DNA from: Eonycteris spelaea
Lineage: Eukaryota; Chordata; Mammalia; Chiroptera; Pteropodidae
Assembly: GCA_003508835.1 (NCBI GenBank)
Contig: PUFA01000116.1
Span: 4,650,001 to 4,714,000, forward strand
DNA: 64,000 nucleotides
Direction: 5' to 3'
In this document: positions 47,986 through 62,714 of the stretch, in pieces
How the letters are laid out: each line of letters begins with the position of its first letter
How positions within the stretch are numbered: position 1 is the stretch's first letter
Made by a program: the position numbers and the translations under genes
The notes under the pieces: generated by a model
Told to the model about the DNA's origin: nothing
What the model saw: only the letters and a program-made list of their open reading frames with translations
Databases searched by the model: none

Positions 47986-48620
47986 TCAGGCTTTCTCTCC
48001 AAGCACCGAACTAGGCGAGGAGACAGAAGGCGGCGGAGAGAAAGAATAATCGAATTTGCGCAGCGCCATTTCCCCAAAGGCAATAAAACGCTTTGTTACG
48101 TGGCAGGATCCAGGCCGTCGGGCTGGCACCGCGCTGGGCGTTGGACGCTCTGTGTAAACACCGCTCCTCTCATTCGACGCCAGAATAATTCTGTGCTACC
48201 GACTTGACTAAAATGTAAAGAGTGTTCCACTCACTCCATGGGGCGGTACAGATAAAGTGAGCTTTCTCAATGATTGCACGCAATACTGTAAATAGAGTTC
48301 TCTAACCAGCCGGCAACCGGGCACGTCGGCACTGCTGTGAGCAAAGTGAGCTGTGGCTCTCTCGGCATGCGTTTCCGTGACGCGCTGTCAGCGCAGGGCT
48401 TCCCACGTGACCTGGAGCCTCGCCGGGGACGCGTGCCGATCCGTCTGTTGGCCGTGCCCATGAGCCGACGTGTCGGGGTCGCAGTCGACGCTCTGCCGGC
48501 GATGGGGTACGAAGTCATGGGCTCACTGTCTCCAGCAGCCACGGCCCCTCTGAGGGTTCGGTGGGGCACAGACCTGAGGAACGCTAGCCAAGGTGATATT
48601 CAGCTGACAGGAAGGTTGTG
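47986..48620. promoter_or_regulatory. Intronic CpG-island-like region
   Basis: By hand count about 27 CpGs lie in 48301-48525 alone, an unusually high density beside AT-rich DNA. Positions 47990-48190 are also CpG-rich. No known repeat or exon is recognised. Open frames on both strands (48267-48569 on -, 48337-48627 on +) are expected from the composition. It could be an alternative promoter, an enhancer, or an unmethylated island of a noncoding transcript. Confidence 0.45.
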
Positions 48621-49587
48621 GCTTTGAAGAAGAAATCAGTGTTTGTATTTGTTTCGAGTGGCAGAGGACTCACTGCAAAGTGACGTGCGCCCAAAAAGGG
48701 AATGTATAGCTCGCGTGACTGAAAGGCTGGTCCTTGGTCGTCGCTGTGACTGTGGGGCACAGACAGGACTCCTGTCTCCTAGCTTTACTGCCACTGTGCT
48801 GGCCTCCTTCTCAGGGTCGGCGGGCCAGGTCGTAGGCCCAGGCTCCCACTCAGGTGGCAGGGCGGTAGGAAGGGGAACCCGGGCAGTCTCTGTGGGTCCC
48901 ATCATCTTTGCCTGGCTCACATGTCCGTCTCTGCATCAGTCACTCTTGGGCAGGAGATTGTCGTGGCACAGGGTGAGCCATGCGCCAAGTCTGTATCCGG
49001 GTGTCAAATCAATGCCTCTTATGGGCCGAGAGTGTGGGAGTGGGGTTCTCTTGAAGAACATAGTTATGCAAAAAGTAAACTTTGTCCTAATCTCTCTGCA
49101 GAAGTGCCACTGTAGCCAATTCCTTGTGCTTACAATCATAAATGTAAAAGTCAGTACCTTCATCGTTTTATATTTAGGTGATGGTATCTTGTTTGTGTTT
49201 TCTCTCATTTTTATCATTGACCGATATATTCAACACTCCCCACTTATGAAGCTCTCTAGTGAAGCTCTTGTAACTTCTATTTAAATAACAGAAATATCCT
49301 AAACAGAGATTCTGTTATTTTTTTAATAAAGTATTTAAGAGATACCAAATGTGAAAACCCAAATGTGCTTATTAGTTTATTTATAGGTTATTAAAGAAAA
49401 CCCTCTTTTGTAAAATAACATTTCTTATTAGGCTTCATTATATGGTTGAGACTTTCACATAGGCAGGCAGGGTACCTGTAGGTTAAATGTTTTTAAGCAA
49501 GAGATATTTTAGGAAGAATTCATTGATTGAGAGCTTCTTGACTTCTTTAGGTAAAATATGAATTATGGCTTTCTATCGGCATAGTTC
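48621..49587. other. Unannotated intron
   Basis: A 213-codon open frame (48643-49284, +) crosses GC-rich then AT-rich sequence without recognisable domain. Nothing else seen. Confidence 0.4.
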
Positions 49588-50455
49588 CTAGTGATGAAAA
49601 CTGGTTAAAAACATTTCCCTTCAACACCAAATGGACCAAAGGCTTAAGCATAAGACCTGAAACTGGAACTCCTAGATGAGAACATCGGGGCAAGCCCTGG
49701 GCGTCGCTCTCGACAGTCCTTTCGTGGATATGACGACAAAAGCACAGATGACAGAGCCACAACTAGACAGGTGGGGCCAGGTGGGACTACGTCAAACTGA
49801 GAAGCTCTGCACAGCAGAGGAGTCAGTCAAAAGAGTGGAAAAGCAGCCTATATAATAGGAGAAAGTCTTTGCAAGCCGTGTATCTGAAAGGGGATTAATT
49901 TACAACGTATATAAAGAACTCCTGTAACTCAATATCAAAAATAATAATAATAAACCAACCAAAAATGGTATGAGGAGCTGAATAGACATTTCTCCGAAGA
50001 AGACCTGCAAATGGCCAACAGGTACACGAAAAGATGTTCAGTGTCCCTAATTGTCAGGGAAATGCAAAGCAAAACCATAATGAGATAGCACCTCAAACTT
50101 GTTAGGATGGCCATTATTAAAAATAAAACAAATGATGGCAGGTGTTGGTGAGGACGTGGAGAAATTGGAATCCTTGTTCACTGTTGGTGGGCACGCAAAA
50201 CGGTGCAGCCACTATGAAAAACAGTATGAAAGTTCCATAAAAATTTAAAATAGTCTACGGCCATGCCACCCTGAACAAGCCCGGTCCCATCTGAACTCAG
50301 AAGCTAAGCAGGGTCGGACCTGGTTAGTACTTGGATAGGAGACCACCTAGGAAGACCAGGTGCGTAAAAAAAAAATTAGAACCACCGCATTATCTAGCAA
50401 TCCCACTTCTGGGCATTTATCTAAAAGAATTGAAGCCAGGCAGAAGTTCGTTCAC
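49588..50455 (+). mobile_element. L1 LINE ORF2 3' segment, split by a 5S SINE
   Basis: The L1 ORF2 landmarks run in order from 'accaaaggcttaagcataag' and 'gacctgaaactgg' through 'aaagtctttgcaagccgtgt', 'atttctccgaagaagacctg', 'atgttcagtgtccctaattg' and 'agccactatgaaaaacagta'. It resumes after the SINE with 'tagaaccaccgcattatcta' and 'cccacttctgggcatttatc'. Both ends are truncated and it has no intact frame. Confidence 0.92.
50253..50375 (+). mobile_element. 5S rRNA-derived SINE, short form, nested in L1
   Basis: Positions 50253-50365 match 5S rRNA from GTCTACGGCC to 'aagaccaggtgcgt'. The A-box 'agctaagcagggtc' and the C-box region are kept, while about 7 bases near the 5S 3' end are missing. 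A direct A-run at 50366-50375 follows in place of the unrelated 3' part of the copy at 13567. The target duplication is not clear because the site is A/T-rich. Confidence 0.9.
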
Positions 50456-52329
50456 TCCCCAGGAGTGACTGTCAGGTGTTCCGGTCACAGCTTGGCGGAC
50501 GTGCACACCACCACGGAAGCCAGCCATTCTTGGGTCACCCCTTTCGTCCCTCGCGGGTGGCTGTGCGTGCCCCCGGCGGGGGGTGGGGGGGGGCAGCGAG
50601 CGTCCACTCCCCAGCGCAGGTGCATCTTCTCAGTGCTGATTAGTGAGAGCTCGATAAACCTTCTGGACAAAGTACCCCTAGCCCGGTTCGGAGTTTTTTT
50701 GAATTTGGTATACTCCTACCCACTTTCTGAGTGGCTGTTGCAAGGAAGATTTGACCAGCGGTTATTTAAAATTTTTAACAACCTATAAGAGGTAACATAT
50801 GAATACATTTAGAGTTACTGTCTTTTTTATGGTTCCGTTCTCAGGCCATGATGTCTTTTACCAATGTTCACTCAGTGGCCACTGAAGTTTGCTATTAGTT
50901 TTCCAGTGTTTTCTGCGTCAAAAGACATGCGCATTTAAATTTTTATGATCTGCCAAACTGTCCCTCAAAGCTGTAGTCTCATCAGCAGCATGTTTTATGT
51001 TAATAAAGCATACTTGTTAATAAGAGTTGTTGCCCTCTCCTCTTTCTTTCTAGTTTTATCTGTGTTGTCCCTCTTTAGTCTTTGAAAGATTTTCTAAATT
51101 TGACAAAGTATATCGAATAATCTTTATTTTGCATTAGAATCAGCACTCTTGGGATTAGCTCAAAGTCATAGGACGAATAAGTGGTTGATGTAGACAAGAA
51201 CTGAAATCTATATCAGGTGTTCTTTCAGTTAACTGGCACTGAAAAGTTTCTTTAATTTTACTCTATTTTCATCTACCTTAATACTTGAAACTTAGTATTC
51301 TACTTTGCAGAAAGTCAAATTATATCTGGCCAGCTTTCTTCAGTGGAAATTAATGTAATAGCCAATTAAGCTCTATTGTGAGTGCCACTCTTCATTTGTC
51401 AGTAACATTAACTTACATTAGGCCGAATTTAAAAAGTTAAAGTTGTGTTTAATGTATTTACTGGTAGGATCAACATATAAAGTTATAGAGAGATTTTAAT
51501 GTATTTTAGTTTTCAGCTGTTCATCATCCTGATGCATAGTAAATAATTGCTCAGCCATTAAAGTTATAGGATTTGACAAATCTGGGGAAAATTTGCTGAA
51601 TAAGCCAGTGAAGTTTCCACATTAAAAGATAACTCATGCAGTAACTTCTCTATTCATTAAAGCATGCAAAAATTAAAATGATGATAGAGTGAACATATTT
51701 TTGAGGCTGATTCATTATGGTTTATCGAAAAATATCTTATTAAAAAGGGCCCTCTGCTTCTGATTCTTTTAGTTGGTCACTTTCATTAACAGTGATATTT
51801 TGTTACTCATTTTTCAGATTGCTACCAATGAGTTTACGCCAACATTATTTACAATATGCTTGAAGAATTTTATTTTTCAAATGCAGTTTTATTTACAGGT
51901 GTGGAAAATGCTTTGAATTGAAACATTTGTTAATAAAACTTTAAATGTGGTAGAACGTGTCATTTTTATCAAGCTTTATTGAAAACAAGTGTTAAGGACA
52001 GACTGGAACTCGTTTCTTCTAGGTGGCTTGCACCCCGGCATCTAGCTAGGTGATGAGAGAGTAGTCTGTGGATTTCACCGTGCTGGTTTAGCTCCCTTTG
52101 CCACTTAGAGCAGGAGTAGATACGCACAAATTTGCTTCCTGTGAGCTAGTCATTTCTCTTTTCATGAACTGTTCTTAAAATGTCAATTTAAATCTAGGTG
52201 TGAGAAATAACAGGCCTGAGAACAAGTTCTTGGCCTGTGGACGTGACACTGATCTCAGCTGGAAAGATTAATAAGCAGCTTTACAGATTCATCCATGGAA
52301 ATTCCTCTCTCCTTTCGTCCTTCCATTGC
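50456..52329. other. Unannotated intron
   Basis: GC-rich at 50500-50640 with a G-run near 50578-50592. A weak antisense MIR-like phrase lies at 51140-51215. The segment 51320-51740 is repeat-free and AT-rich and is discussed as a candidate conserved region. Confidence 0.4.
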
Positions 52330-52500
52330 ATTCTGCTGCTTTTATCGTAGCACTCATCAGAGTCTGCAGTGCATCGTATATATTTGCTTATTTCTCTTTT
52401 TTCTGCTGTAATATGAGCCTGGGGGCTATATCTGTTTGTTATTGTCTTTGTATTCTAGATAGGGCCTGGCACATAATAGGTATAAATGTGGAATTCAGCT
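52330..52500 (+). mobile_element. L2 LINE 3' end
   Basis: 'tatcgtagcactcatcagag', 'tattgtctttgtattctaga' and 'agggcctggcacataatagg' are the L2 3' end in order. Confidence 0.75.
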
Positions 52501-53049
52501 GATCTTTGCAAAATAGTATACTGTGAAAAATTGACAAGTGATTCTATTTGATAATTCTTAACCACTAAAAACTATTTCTTAGATTTTCATATTACTTCAG
52601 TGAATCAGCTTTCACATCAAATGATCCCAAGCACTTGTTAATTTTGTTTACAGAGAATTGTTTTAGAGGGTAATTATTGATAGTTTATCATCTGTTTCTA
52701 TCAGTTCTATTTTTTTTTTCAATCTCCATATTCAGTTGTTCTGTGCCGTATTTTATAAGTGAGAGGATCTCTCTAGCTTTTGATGATTTTGATGATTTTG
52801 AACTTTTAGGTTGAATATGTAGGCTATGTGCAGAATATTCTGTGACATTCTGTAAGTCACGTTTGTGGCTTAATTTGAATTTGGTTACCTTACCTTACTT
52901 ATAAAGAAATATTGTTGGTAATTAGTAAAATGAAAATGCCCAGCTTAGATATCTTTGTAAAAACTTTTGTTTTTCATTTTTTAAGTAATTTAGGCTTTTT
53001 TCAGCAACGCAAAGCTTTTTATACTATTTTAATTTTAACAAAAATAGAG
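52501..53049. other. Unannotated AT-rich intron
   Basis: Nothing recognised. Confidence 0.45.
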
Positions 53050-53187
53050 GAAGAGGAATCTTATTTATTGAATGTTTACTGTGTTCCAGTATTGTGATGA
53101 GCACTGTATATATTTAAGTCATTAATTGCTTAGTAATTCTATGCCATAGATGATGTAATCTCCATTCACAGGTAAGGAAGCTGAAGC
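53050..53187 (-). mobile_element. MIR SINE, antisense, ending in an A-run
   Basis: 'tgaatgtttactgtgttcca' through 'gcactgtatatatttaagtc' to 'acaggtaaggaagctgaagc' is antisense MIR. The MIR text stops at an A-run with GAA units (53188-53213). Confidence 0.65.
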
Positions 53188-53213
53188 AAAAAAAAAAAAA
53201 AAAAGAAGAAGAA

Positions 53214-55849
<2,636 letters not shown>

Positions 55850-55930
55850 GCACAGTGCTTCCCCACTCTTCCTTGATCGTGAGAACCATCTAGAATGCTT
55901 GTGAAAAAATGCAGGTTTCTGGACTTTAAT
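55850..55930. mobile_element. Fragment of a hAT-type element (MER20-like)
   Basis: 'acagtgcttccccactcttc' then 'gaatgcttgtgaaaaaatgc' and 'aggtttctggactt' resemble the left part of MER20. Confidence 0.5.
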
Positions 55931-56726
55931 AAGAAAGATAACACATAACACTTCAATTCACGTTTATAAGCAAAATATTACCAGATTTGCGGAGTGAGTA
56001 CTGTTGTTTTTTGCCCAAATTTCGAAATAATTATTTCTAATGTTTCTTAACATATTTATAAATAGGCTTGTGCAGGTCTTCCAAGAAGTTTCTGTGAGTT
56101 ATCTAACAACTGTGTTCATATGAAGATGTCTGATAAGAAAACATCCTAGAGTTGGTTTTCTAGTCGTGATAACATTTGCCACGATTCCCACTCCGGTGCG
56201 TAGGGACGGTGGCCTGGGCAAGGGCCGTCCCTGACAGGGAGATGAGTGAGGCTGATGCCTCGTGTGGACATTAAATGTTTGGAATAAATTTCATTAAGTC
56301 CAAACCCTAACCTATGAAACTAACTGGACACAGGCAACTAAACACAATTCCTGTTAGTCATATTTTTAGTAGAAAGGCCTCACAATGGGAAAGGGGAAAA
56401 CATCCACGAGTTTTAAAAGCCCAGCGTGGCTCTGCCTGTTCACATGTGGCCGCACCCACACGTGGTACCTCACGATTACGCTGTAAACACGAATGTGTGC
56501 GGAGTCATCTCCGTTGAAGACGACTGAGAGACTGACATCCAGAATGGGAGGGAGGAGGGCTGACGTGGGCAGCGGCAGAGGCTCACGGACGGACAGAGCG
56601 GAGGCCAAAGCCGGTCGTGGCCTTGGGTCTGATCTGCCGCTGAACGCATTCCGCCCTGTCCCCCGTCCTTCACAGACGCTCCGTCTCTGTTTCAGCTCTG
56701 AAAGTGGCCTCAATCTATTTATCAAG

Positions 56727-56770
<44 letters not shown>

Positions 56771-58495
56771 GAGTTCCTAAATGTTTTTTCTTATTGTGAA
56801 AACAGTACATGATAATTTGAATATATATTAGTTGAGAGAAACAAAAAGGAGAAAATAAAATTGATCTGTTATTTTTTACTAAGTAGCAAAGAGTTAGACT
56901 GAGTCTACCCATTGGTTCTGCCCTTTGGAAGAACAGAAATAGGACTAATTTTTCCTGCTGAAGTGAATATAAGCTCCATAAATATAAGCTTCCTCGGGCC
57001 TAGAAAATAGTCTGGGAACATCAGAGACAATAAATATTTGTTAATAAATGAATGTTCTATCACAGTTACTCTTCTCTTTTCCCATAAGGTTTTGAGTGAC
57101 TTTGATTGGCGACCCTCATATTTTGAATCAATATCCCTCTGCTCCGGAAGCTGATGGGCTCTGATTTGGGTGTGTTGCGTCTGCCGTTAAACTGAGGCAG
57201 GGTGAGGACCAGTCAGGCAAACAGAATGGGCGATGCCAGTGATGGCGCTTCCTGGCTTTGGCTGTGGACTTGGGATAAGAGAGGAACAAATTTTAGGAAG
57301 CCTCAGTCTGGTATTTTATTTCTGTCCTCTTAATTGACAGTTTTCCTAACCCCTGACGTTTAGTTTTAGAAATGTGAGGTATCAGATGTATGGTCCAGTG
57401 CCCCAGTTTTGCAGCTCGACCTGAAGCTGACTGAAGCCTCGTGTTTGTGTTCTGTGATTAGAAATCCTGTGGTAGCCTCGTAACATCTGTCTCCTCCCGA
57501 GTAGGAAAACTGCCATGGGTCAGAACCAAGATGGTAAAGCATGGCCCACAACCAGAATAATCACAGGCCATGGAGATGAAAAACAGACCAAAAAAGAAAA
57601 GAGAGGAGTGTGAGATTTTCTAGGAAAGGTTTATGCGGCAAATTTTTTTTCTTGCTCATCATCCATAGGCTTTGGAGGTTTGTTTTGTTTTTCTAGTGAC
57701 GATTTTATTGACACTATATTAGATCAGGAAAGTGCAAGTTGTCCACATCAATGCATATCGAAAGGTTGTTATTTGTGTGTACCAGTAAGTAACAATGATT
57801 ACTGGAGAGTTAATCACCCCCCCAGCCGGCCCCGCCTGGCCATCATCGCTCTCCTCCCCACCCCAGCCGTTCCTGCCTCTGCCACTTCAGCAGATTCTGG
57901 GAAAACAGCCTCTGCTCTAGTGCATTTCAGGGCCTGAAAATGATCAGCTATGGCAATTTTACCAGTCTCTCCACTGTAGGGAATATTAAAAACAAGTTTT
58001 GGCCCAATGGGTTGTCAGGAAGGGAGCACGCTGTCCGTGGTCCTGAGGGCGATAGCCTGTCACCCGCAGTGTGGGCCCTCCTCCTGCTGCCTGCCCATGC
58101 CATCTCCCCTGGCCTCATTAATGTTAGATTCATTTTGCCTACTTGGGAGACTTTATAAGATAGAATTTATAACAAACCGAATTTTGAGTAAATGGACATT
58201 TGGAGGGTGGATATGGAAATTCCTCGCTCTCTGAACCTTAAAAAGGATGAAGGAACAGTGCTGTGGGCTCTTGTGGGAGAATGACGGGCATGCTGAGAGG
58301 TGAAGGACGTGATGCAATCAGGAGAACGTTGTACAGAACTAGACAAGAATCACAAAACTGATGACACAACAAAAGTCTGACAGTATGGGGGAAATAGTTT
58401 CTATTGATATTTAAAAGTAATGCCTTTAATGATAGGTGAACATCTGTAAACTCCATTGAAGACCTTCGATAGTTAGACATTTTGATAGTTACTGT
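55931..58495. other. Unannotated intron with an ATT microsatellite
   Basis: (TTA)n/(ATT)n of about 43 bases at 56728-56770. A GC-richer stretch at 56420-56660 and one at 57820-57900. No gene or named repeat was recognised. Confidence 0.5.
56728..56770 (+). repeat. (TTA)14 microsatellite
   Basis: Uninterrupted TTA units. It gives the poly-Ile and poly-Asn open frames on the two strands, which are artefacts. Confidence 0.97.
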
Positions 58496-58522
58496 GAATG
58501 AATGAATGAATGAATGAATGAA
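58496..58522 (+). repeat. (GAAT)6-7 microsatellite
   Basis: Tandem GAAT units followed by text resembling the unnamed mammalian-wide repeat to about 58700 ('agttcctgccctcaaactta', 'gtgtgataaaagaggaa'). Confidence 0.9.
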
Positions 58523-58784
58523 ATCTAGTTCCTGCCCTCAAACTTAGTGTGATAAAAGAGGAAATTACTATTCAATATGGTAGATTATTAAGTGCATGAG
58601 AAAGTTCTAGTTCACCGTGGTAGGTTCTATGCCATAAGGAGGCATGAGGGGTGGACAGTCAATCCAGAATGGGGATATGTTAGAAAATATGCTGAGGACC
58701 CTGATGGAGTGTGAAAGCTTAGGCCACAGACTGTGTGTGTACGTACACGCGCTGACTAGGGGCTATAGGGAAGGTTGACCTTTG

Positions 58785-59445
58785 TGTCCTGGATAAAATC
58801 TACACTCATCACCCTGAGAAGCAGAGTCCAGCCTTCACTACATTTCAGCCATGCCCGGTCCCTGCCTGCCTCCCCGGCCCCGCGCCTTATGGCCCGTGCT
58901 CAGGCCCTGCTCCCTGAGCTCCAGCTCATGCGCAGCGGCGCTGCCCGTGACCCTTTCTTGTCGTCTGCTCCCATTCTGCTCCAACAGTGCTTGCCGATCC
59001 TCGGCTGCGCTGACCCTCAGAAGGGTTCCATAAGATATGGCAGCATGACTTGTAGAATCCTCTGCAGGCAGCTGTGCCTGGTGTGCTGTCTGCTCCGTAA
59101 GGCCTCTAATCCTTCCAGCCTAGAGGGGCTGAGGTCTCTTGCACTGGACTGGGACTCTTCGATGACAGTGTTACGTTCACATGTTGCTTTGATGTAGAGC
59201 TGTGAAGACTTACAGCCTTTACAGAGTTGTAAATTTCTAGTAATCTGTTGTCCCTTAACTTTGCATAATACTTTATGATTATTTACTTTCTCACTTTATC
59301 TTGTGATTTAGCTATGTGTCGATGTAGCTGATCTCTCTCACTATGTGGTTGACTTCTTGAGGGTGGCAGGCATAATTAATGTTCTTTATACGTCTCGTAA
59401 TACCTAGTATGTAACGAGCATCCAAGAATTTATTGAATCAATGAT
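58785..59445 (+). mobile_element. L2 LINE, 3' ORF2 end to 3' UTR
   Basis: 'ctggataaaatctacactca' near 58791 and a CT-rich ORF2-end segment lead to the 3' end 'acttcttgagggtggcaggc', 'gtctcgtaatacctagtatg' and 'taacgagcatccaagaattt'. The frame 58775-59197 (+) is derived from this and is not a gene. Confidence 0.6.
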
Positions 59446-60504
59446 TTTTCATTGGTTCTTAGCAGAAATGTCACAGATTTTAAGCATCACTAGGGAGTTC
59501 TAAGACAGAATATCAGCTCTTGGAAGTATCTTGATGCTAGAGAAGAAAATTTGGATGATTATATATCTTATTAGTATACATAAACCAGAACATCTTATAT
59601 CTAAAAAGATTATCCATGTTTTGTCTGAAATCGTGTATAGCATAAGTCCCACTTATTTCCAGAATGTCACTGCATTCTAATTCTTATCTAAATGAGCCTT
59701 TTTATTCATGTGCCTTTGAATTCATTGGTATTTTGGGAGCAATGTGAATATCAGTGCTAAATGTGAGAGTTTTTATAAATTTAATTTTGTAGGACTTAGA
59801 GACTCTCGAACTCATCAACATAATAGTCTAAGACATAGCTACAAATTTCGCTATCATTGATGTATAGGACTTTGAAATGGGAGGAGTTTTATTTTTAGGT
59901 TACTTTTCTCAGAGAATTGATGAATATAGCATCCTGGACGTAAGGTCCTACATGAGGTTATTTTTATGTAAACATTGTTCTAGTTTAGCTCAGCTTTTTA
60001 GGAGTTGCTTTTCTGTTTAATTTAAAAGATTAGCATCCATCAAAAATTCCCCAAGTTCATACAAATGACCTTTCAGTTAAACGCTCATTAACAGTGGTGG
60101 GTTGAGGAGGGCCCGTGGCGCTTACACAGGGACACAAGGCTCCTTCACAGCTTATTCCTCTTCCTCGATTGTCTTGGAGGTAAGATGTCAGGCTTTCTAG
60201 CTTTATATGTTCCTGTAACTTTCTCATCAGTAGATCCAGGACCACTGTTCAGAGTAACCAAGTGGGCGGAGAAGATGACTTTTGGAACCCTAACTCTAAA
60301 ACTGTGTCCAGCTAAACCAATTTCAAAATCGGATTTAAATAACTGAATAATGTGGGAGGCTAGCTGTTAAAATTTTGCTCCTAAAGACTTAATTAGCATA
60401 ACGAAATCAGGCATCTGGCAGTAAGTATGTGATACACGCTTGAAGGAATTGGCGACTTGTCCGTCTGTCTCCGTCTAACCGCCAGTCCATTTGTTGTCAG
60501 TAGC
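59446..60504. other. Unannotated intron
   Basis: Nothing recognised. Confidence 0.4.
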
Positions 60505-60665
60505 AGCAGCTTCCAGGCCGGGGACTGTGTAGTGAGAGGGTGCACGCAGGCTCAAGATCTGGTTTTGTGACTTTATTACTGTGAGACGTGTGACAGGTAA
60601 TTTCACTTCTTGGGCTGCAGTTTCTTTATCTCTGAGGTTTCAGGGAGAGAGCATTACCTTCTGGA
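60505..60665 (+). mobile_element. MIR SINE
   Basis: 'gtgcacgcaggctcaagatc', 'gtgtgacaggtaatttcact' and 'tgggctgcagtttctttatc' follow the MIR order. Confidence 0.65.
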
Positions 60666-60944
60666 TTATTCAGAGAAATCTTGACAAAATGTGTTATTTG
60701 AGCTGGTTATAAAATATTTGTAGAAGGTAAGAGGATGGAAGGTGGCCTTTCACAACTATAGTGTGATGAATTAGAGAACAGTTGAATATGCATATGATGT
60801 AGTTTTAGGCAATAGCTCTAAATATCATGATGGTTAATATTTTGAATGCAGTAGTTGTAAAGATTAAGAAAAATTGTTAGCACTTTTCATATTGTGGTTA
60901 AAATGACGGAATGTAGTGTTGGGCTTCTCTGATTCTTTTTTTAT
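60666..60944. other. Unannotated intron
   Basis: Nothing recognised. Confidence 0.4.
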
Positions 60945-61330
60945 TTTTAATCTGTTTGTTCAGGTATAATTTCATACAGTATAATACATCCATTTTAAGC
61001 CTACAGATTAATTAGTTTTGAAGTGGTGCACAGTTGTATAAACCAACACAGTCAGGATTAAAACATATTCATCATCCCCTAAATTTCCTTTTTGTCCCTT
61101 TGTAATCAGTCCTCAGCTTCAACGCCCTGACCTTCTGGAGTGTCATGTAAATGGAATCATACGGTTTGTCACCTCTCATGTCTTTCTTTTCACTTATCAA
61201 ATGCTTTGGAGTTTCATCCATGTCACCGTGTGTATCAGCAGTTCGTGCCTTTTCAGTTTTGTGTAGTGTTTCATTATTTGGGTCACCACAGTTTTGTTTC
61301 TTCATTCAGTGCACTTGATTCTGAGGAATT
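60945..61330 (-). mobile_element. Old L1 (L1M-type) 3' region, antisense
   Basis: The + strand follows the antisense L1M order: 'gttcaggtataatttcatac', 'gtataatacatccattttaa', 'cacagttgtataaaccaaca', 'gtcatgtaaatggaatcata' and 'agtttcatccatgtcaccgt'. The open frame at 61140-61448 (+) lies across it. Confidence 0.7.
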
Positions 61331-62679
61331 GCCCCTTCAGTTGGAATCTGTCACCATTTTCTTCAAGTGCTTGTTTGGGTGGAATGTTGGGCCTTTCATT
61401 AGAGACAAACAAAAATTTCAAAGTTGTCAATTCAACACTAGAGGATAAATAGTGTGGGCTTATATATAAGGCCTATATTTGCTGTATCTTAGTGAAAATT
61501 CTGCAAAAGCTTGCTCAATCTTGTTAGGTTTTTATGGAATAAGAGAACAAATATAAAATTATTATTAAAATTATTATGGAATAAGTTGGTGTCAAGTACC
61601 TGAGCATATATTGTGATCTCAGTAACCTCCAATATATGTGATGATCGATTTTAGTCTACCTGTGACTATAATTTTCCCAGTGAGATTTATTTTAACTAAT
61701 ATTAAACATTTCATGGCATAGTCAAAATGTACTTTCAATATGCTGTAACATATATAGAAAGGAACAAATGCCTACTTAAGGAAAACCAAAGATTTTTGGT
61801 TTAGCTTGATTCTTATAAGCTAGCCTTAAATAATATTTAGTCATTTGATTCAGCCAGTTTCTATTAAAAATGCAATCAAATTACTAACCTCTGTAAGCAT
61901 GTCAACATTATTGGGTCTTTAAATCAAAATGATGGAGGGTAAAATGATTAGCACATTTAAAAGAAAATTTATACTGGGAGTCTTGGTATTAAAGAACCTT
62001 ACACAACAAACTGAGGACATATTTATCTTGAAGTATTGATTAAATTAGTTTAGTAATATTTTAGTCTGTTGGTTATCAGTGGTATAAATCAGAGATCTCA
62101 AAAGTTATCTCTGCATAGCTCTGAATCATTTTAGGATGTTGGAGGAGGAGGTATGCATGTGCAAAGATGCTATGTTTGTCAGATCATGCATGCAGTCAAA
62201 ATGAATTTTCAGTATGAGATCATTTTAAGCAGCTGCAGGAAGCTAGTTTACAACTAAATTTAATCAAAGGCATTTTTCTTTATGACTGTTCCATTTCATA
62301 AAGTATATTTCTGACAAAACCCTTTTCCTTTCCTACTCTGTATAGAGTCTTCAGAAATAAATTACTTTCAGATGATTTTTCAGAGAAGTCTGGATCATCT
62401 GTCAAAAGTTTTGACTAACACATGACTCCTTTAATTTCACTTATTCAAAAAAAAAAAAAAGTTGAATTGTTTTTAGCACTCATTTTAATACAATTTGAGA
62501 ACCATGGTTTTTTTATCATATTTTTTTGCTTCAATTTATTATTAGACTGCTGTGTTAAGAAGTAAAAAGTAAAAATTATGAGAATCGCATAATACTGTGT
62601 GTGTGTGTTAAAATGTTGTGGAATGGCCCCCAACCATCTGGTTTCTCATGCACATTTAAGTGAATGCACATGCACGCAT

Positions 62680-62680
<1 letters not shown>
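61331..62680. other. Unannotated intron
   Basis: The segment 62090-62290 is repeat-free and is discussed as a candidate conserved region. A-run at 62447-62460. Confidence 0.4.

Positions 62681-62711
<31 letters not shown>
62681..62711 (+). repeat. (AC)15 microsatellite
   Basis: Uninterrupted AC run. Confidence 0.97.

Positions 62712-62714
<3 letters not shown>

Noticed and set aside
48643..49284. 213-codon open frame on +
   Set aside because: Runs from GC-rich into AT-rich intron with no recognisable domain; most likely chance openness beside the CpG-rich patch.
57820..57937. Possible exon (open frame 57680-57937 on +)
   Set aside because: No match to the expected next TPK1 segment; the C-rich stretch explains the openness.
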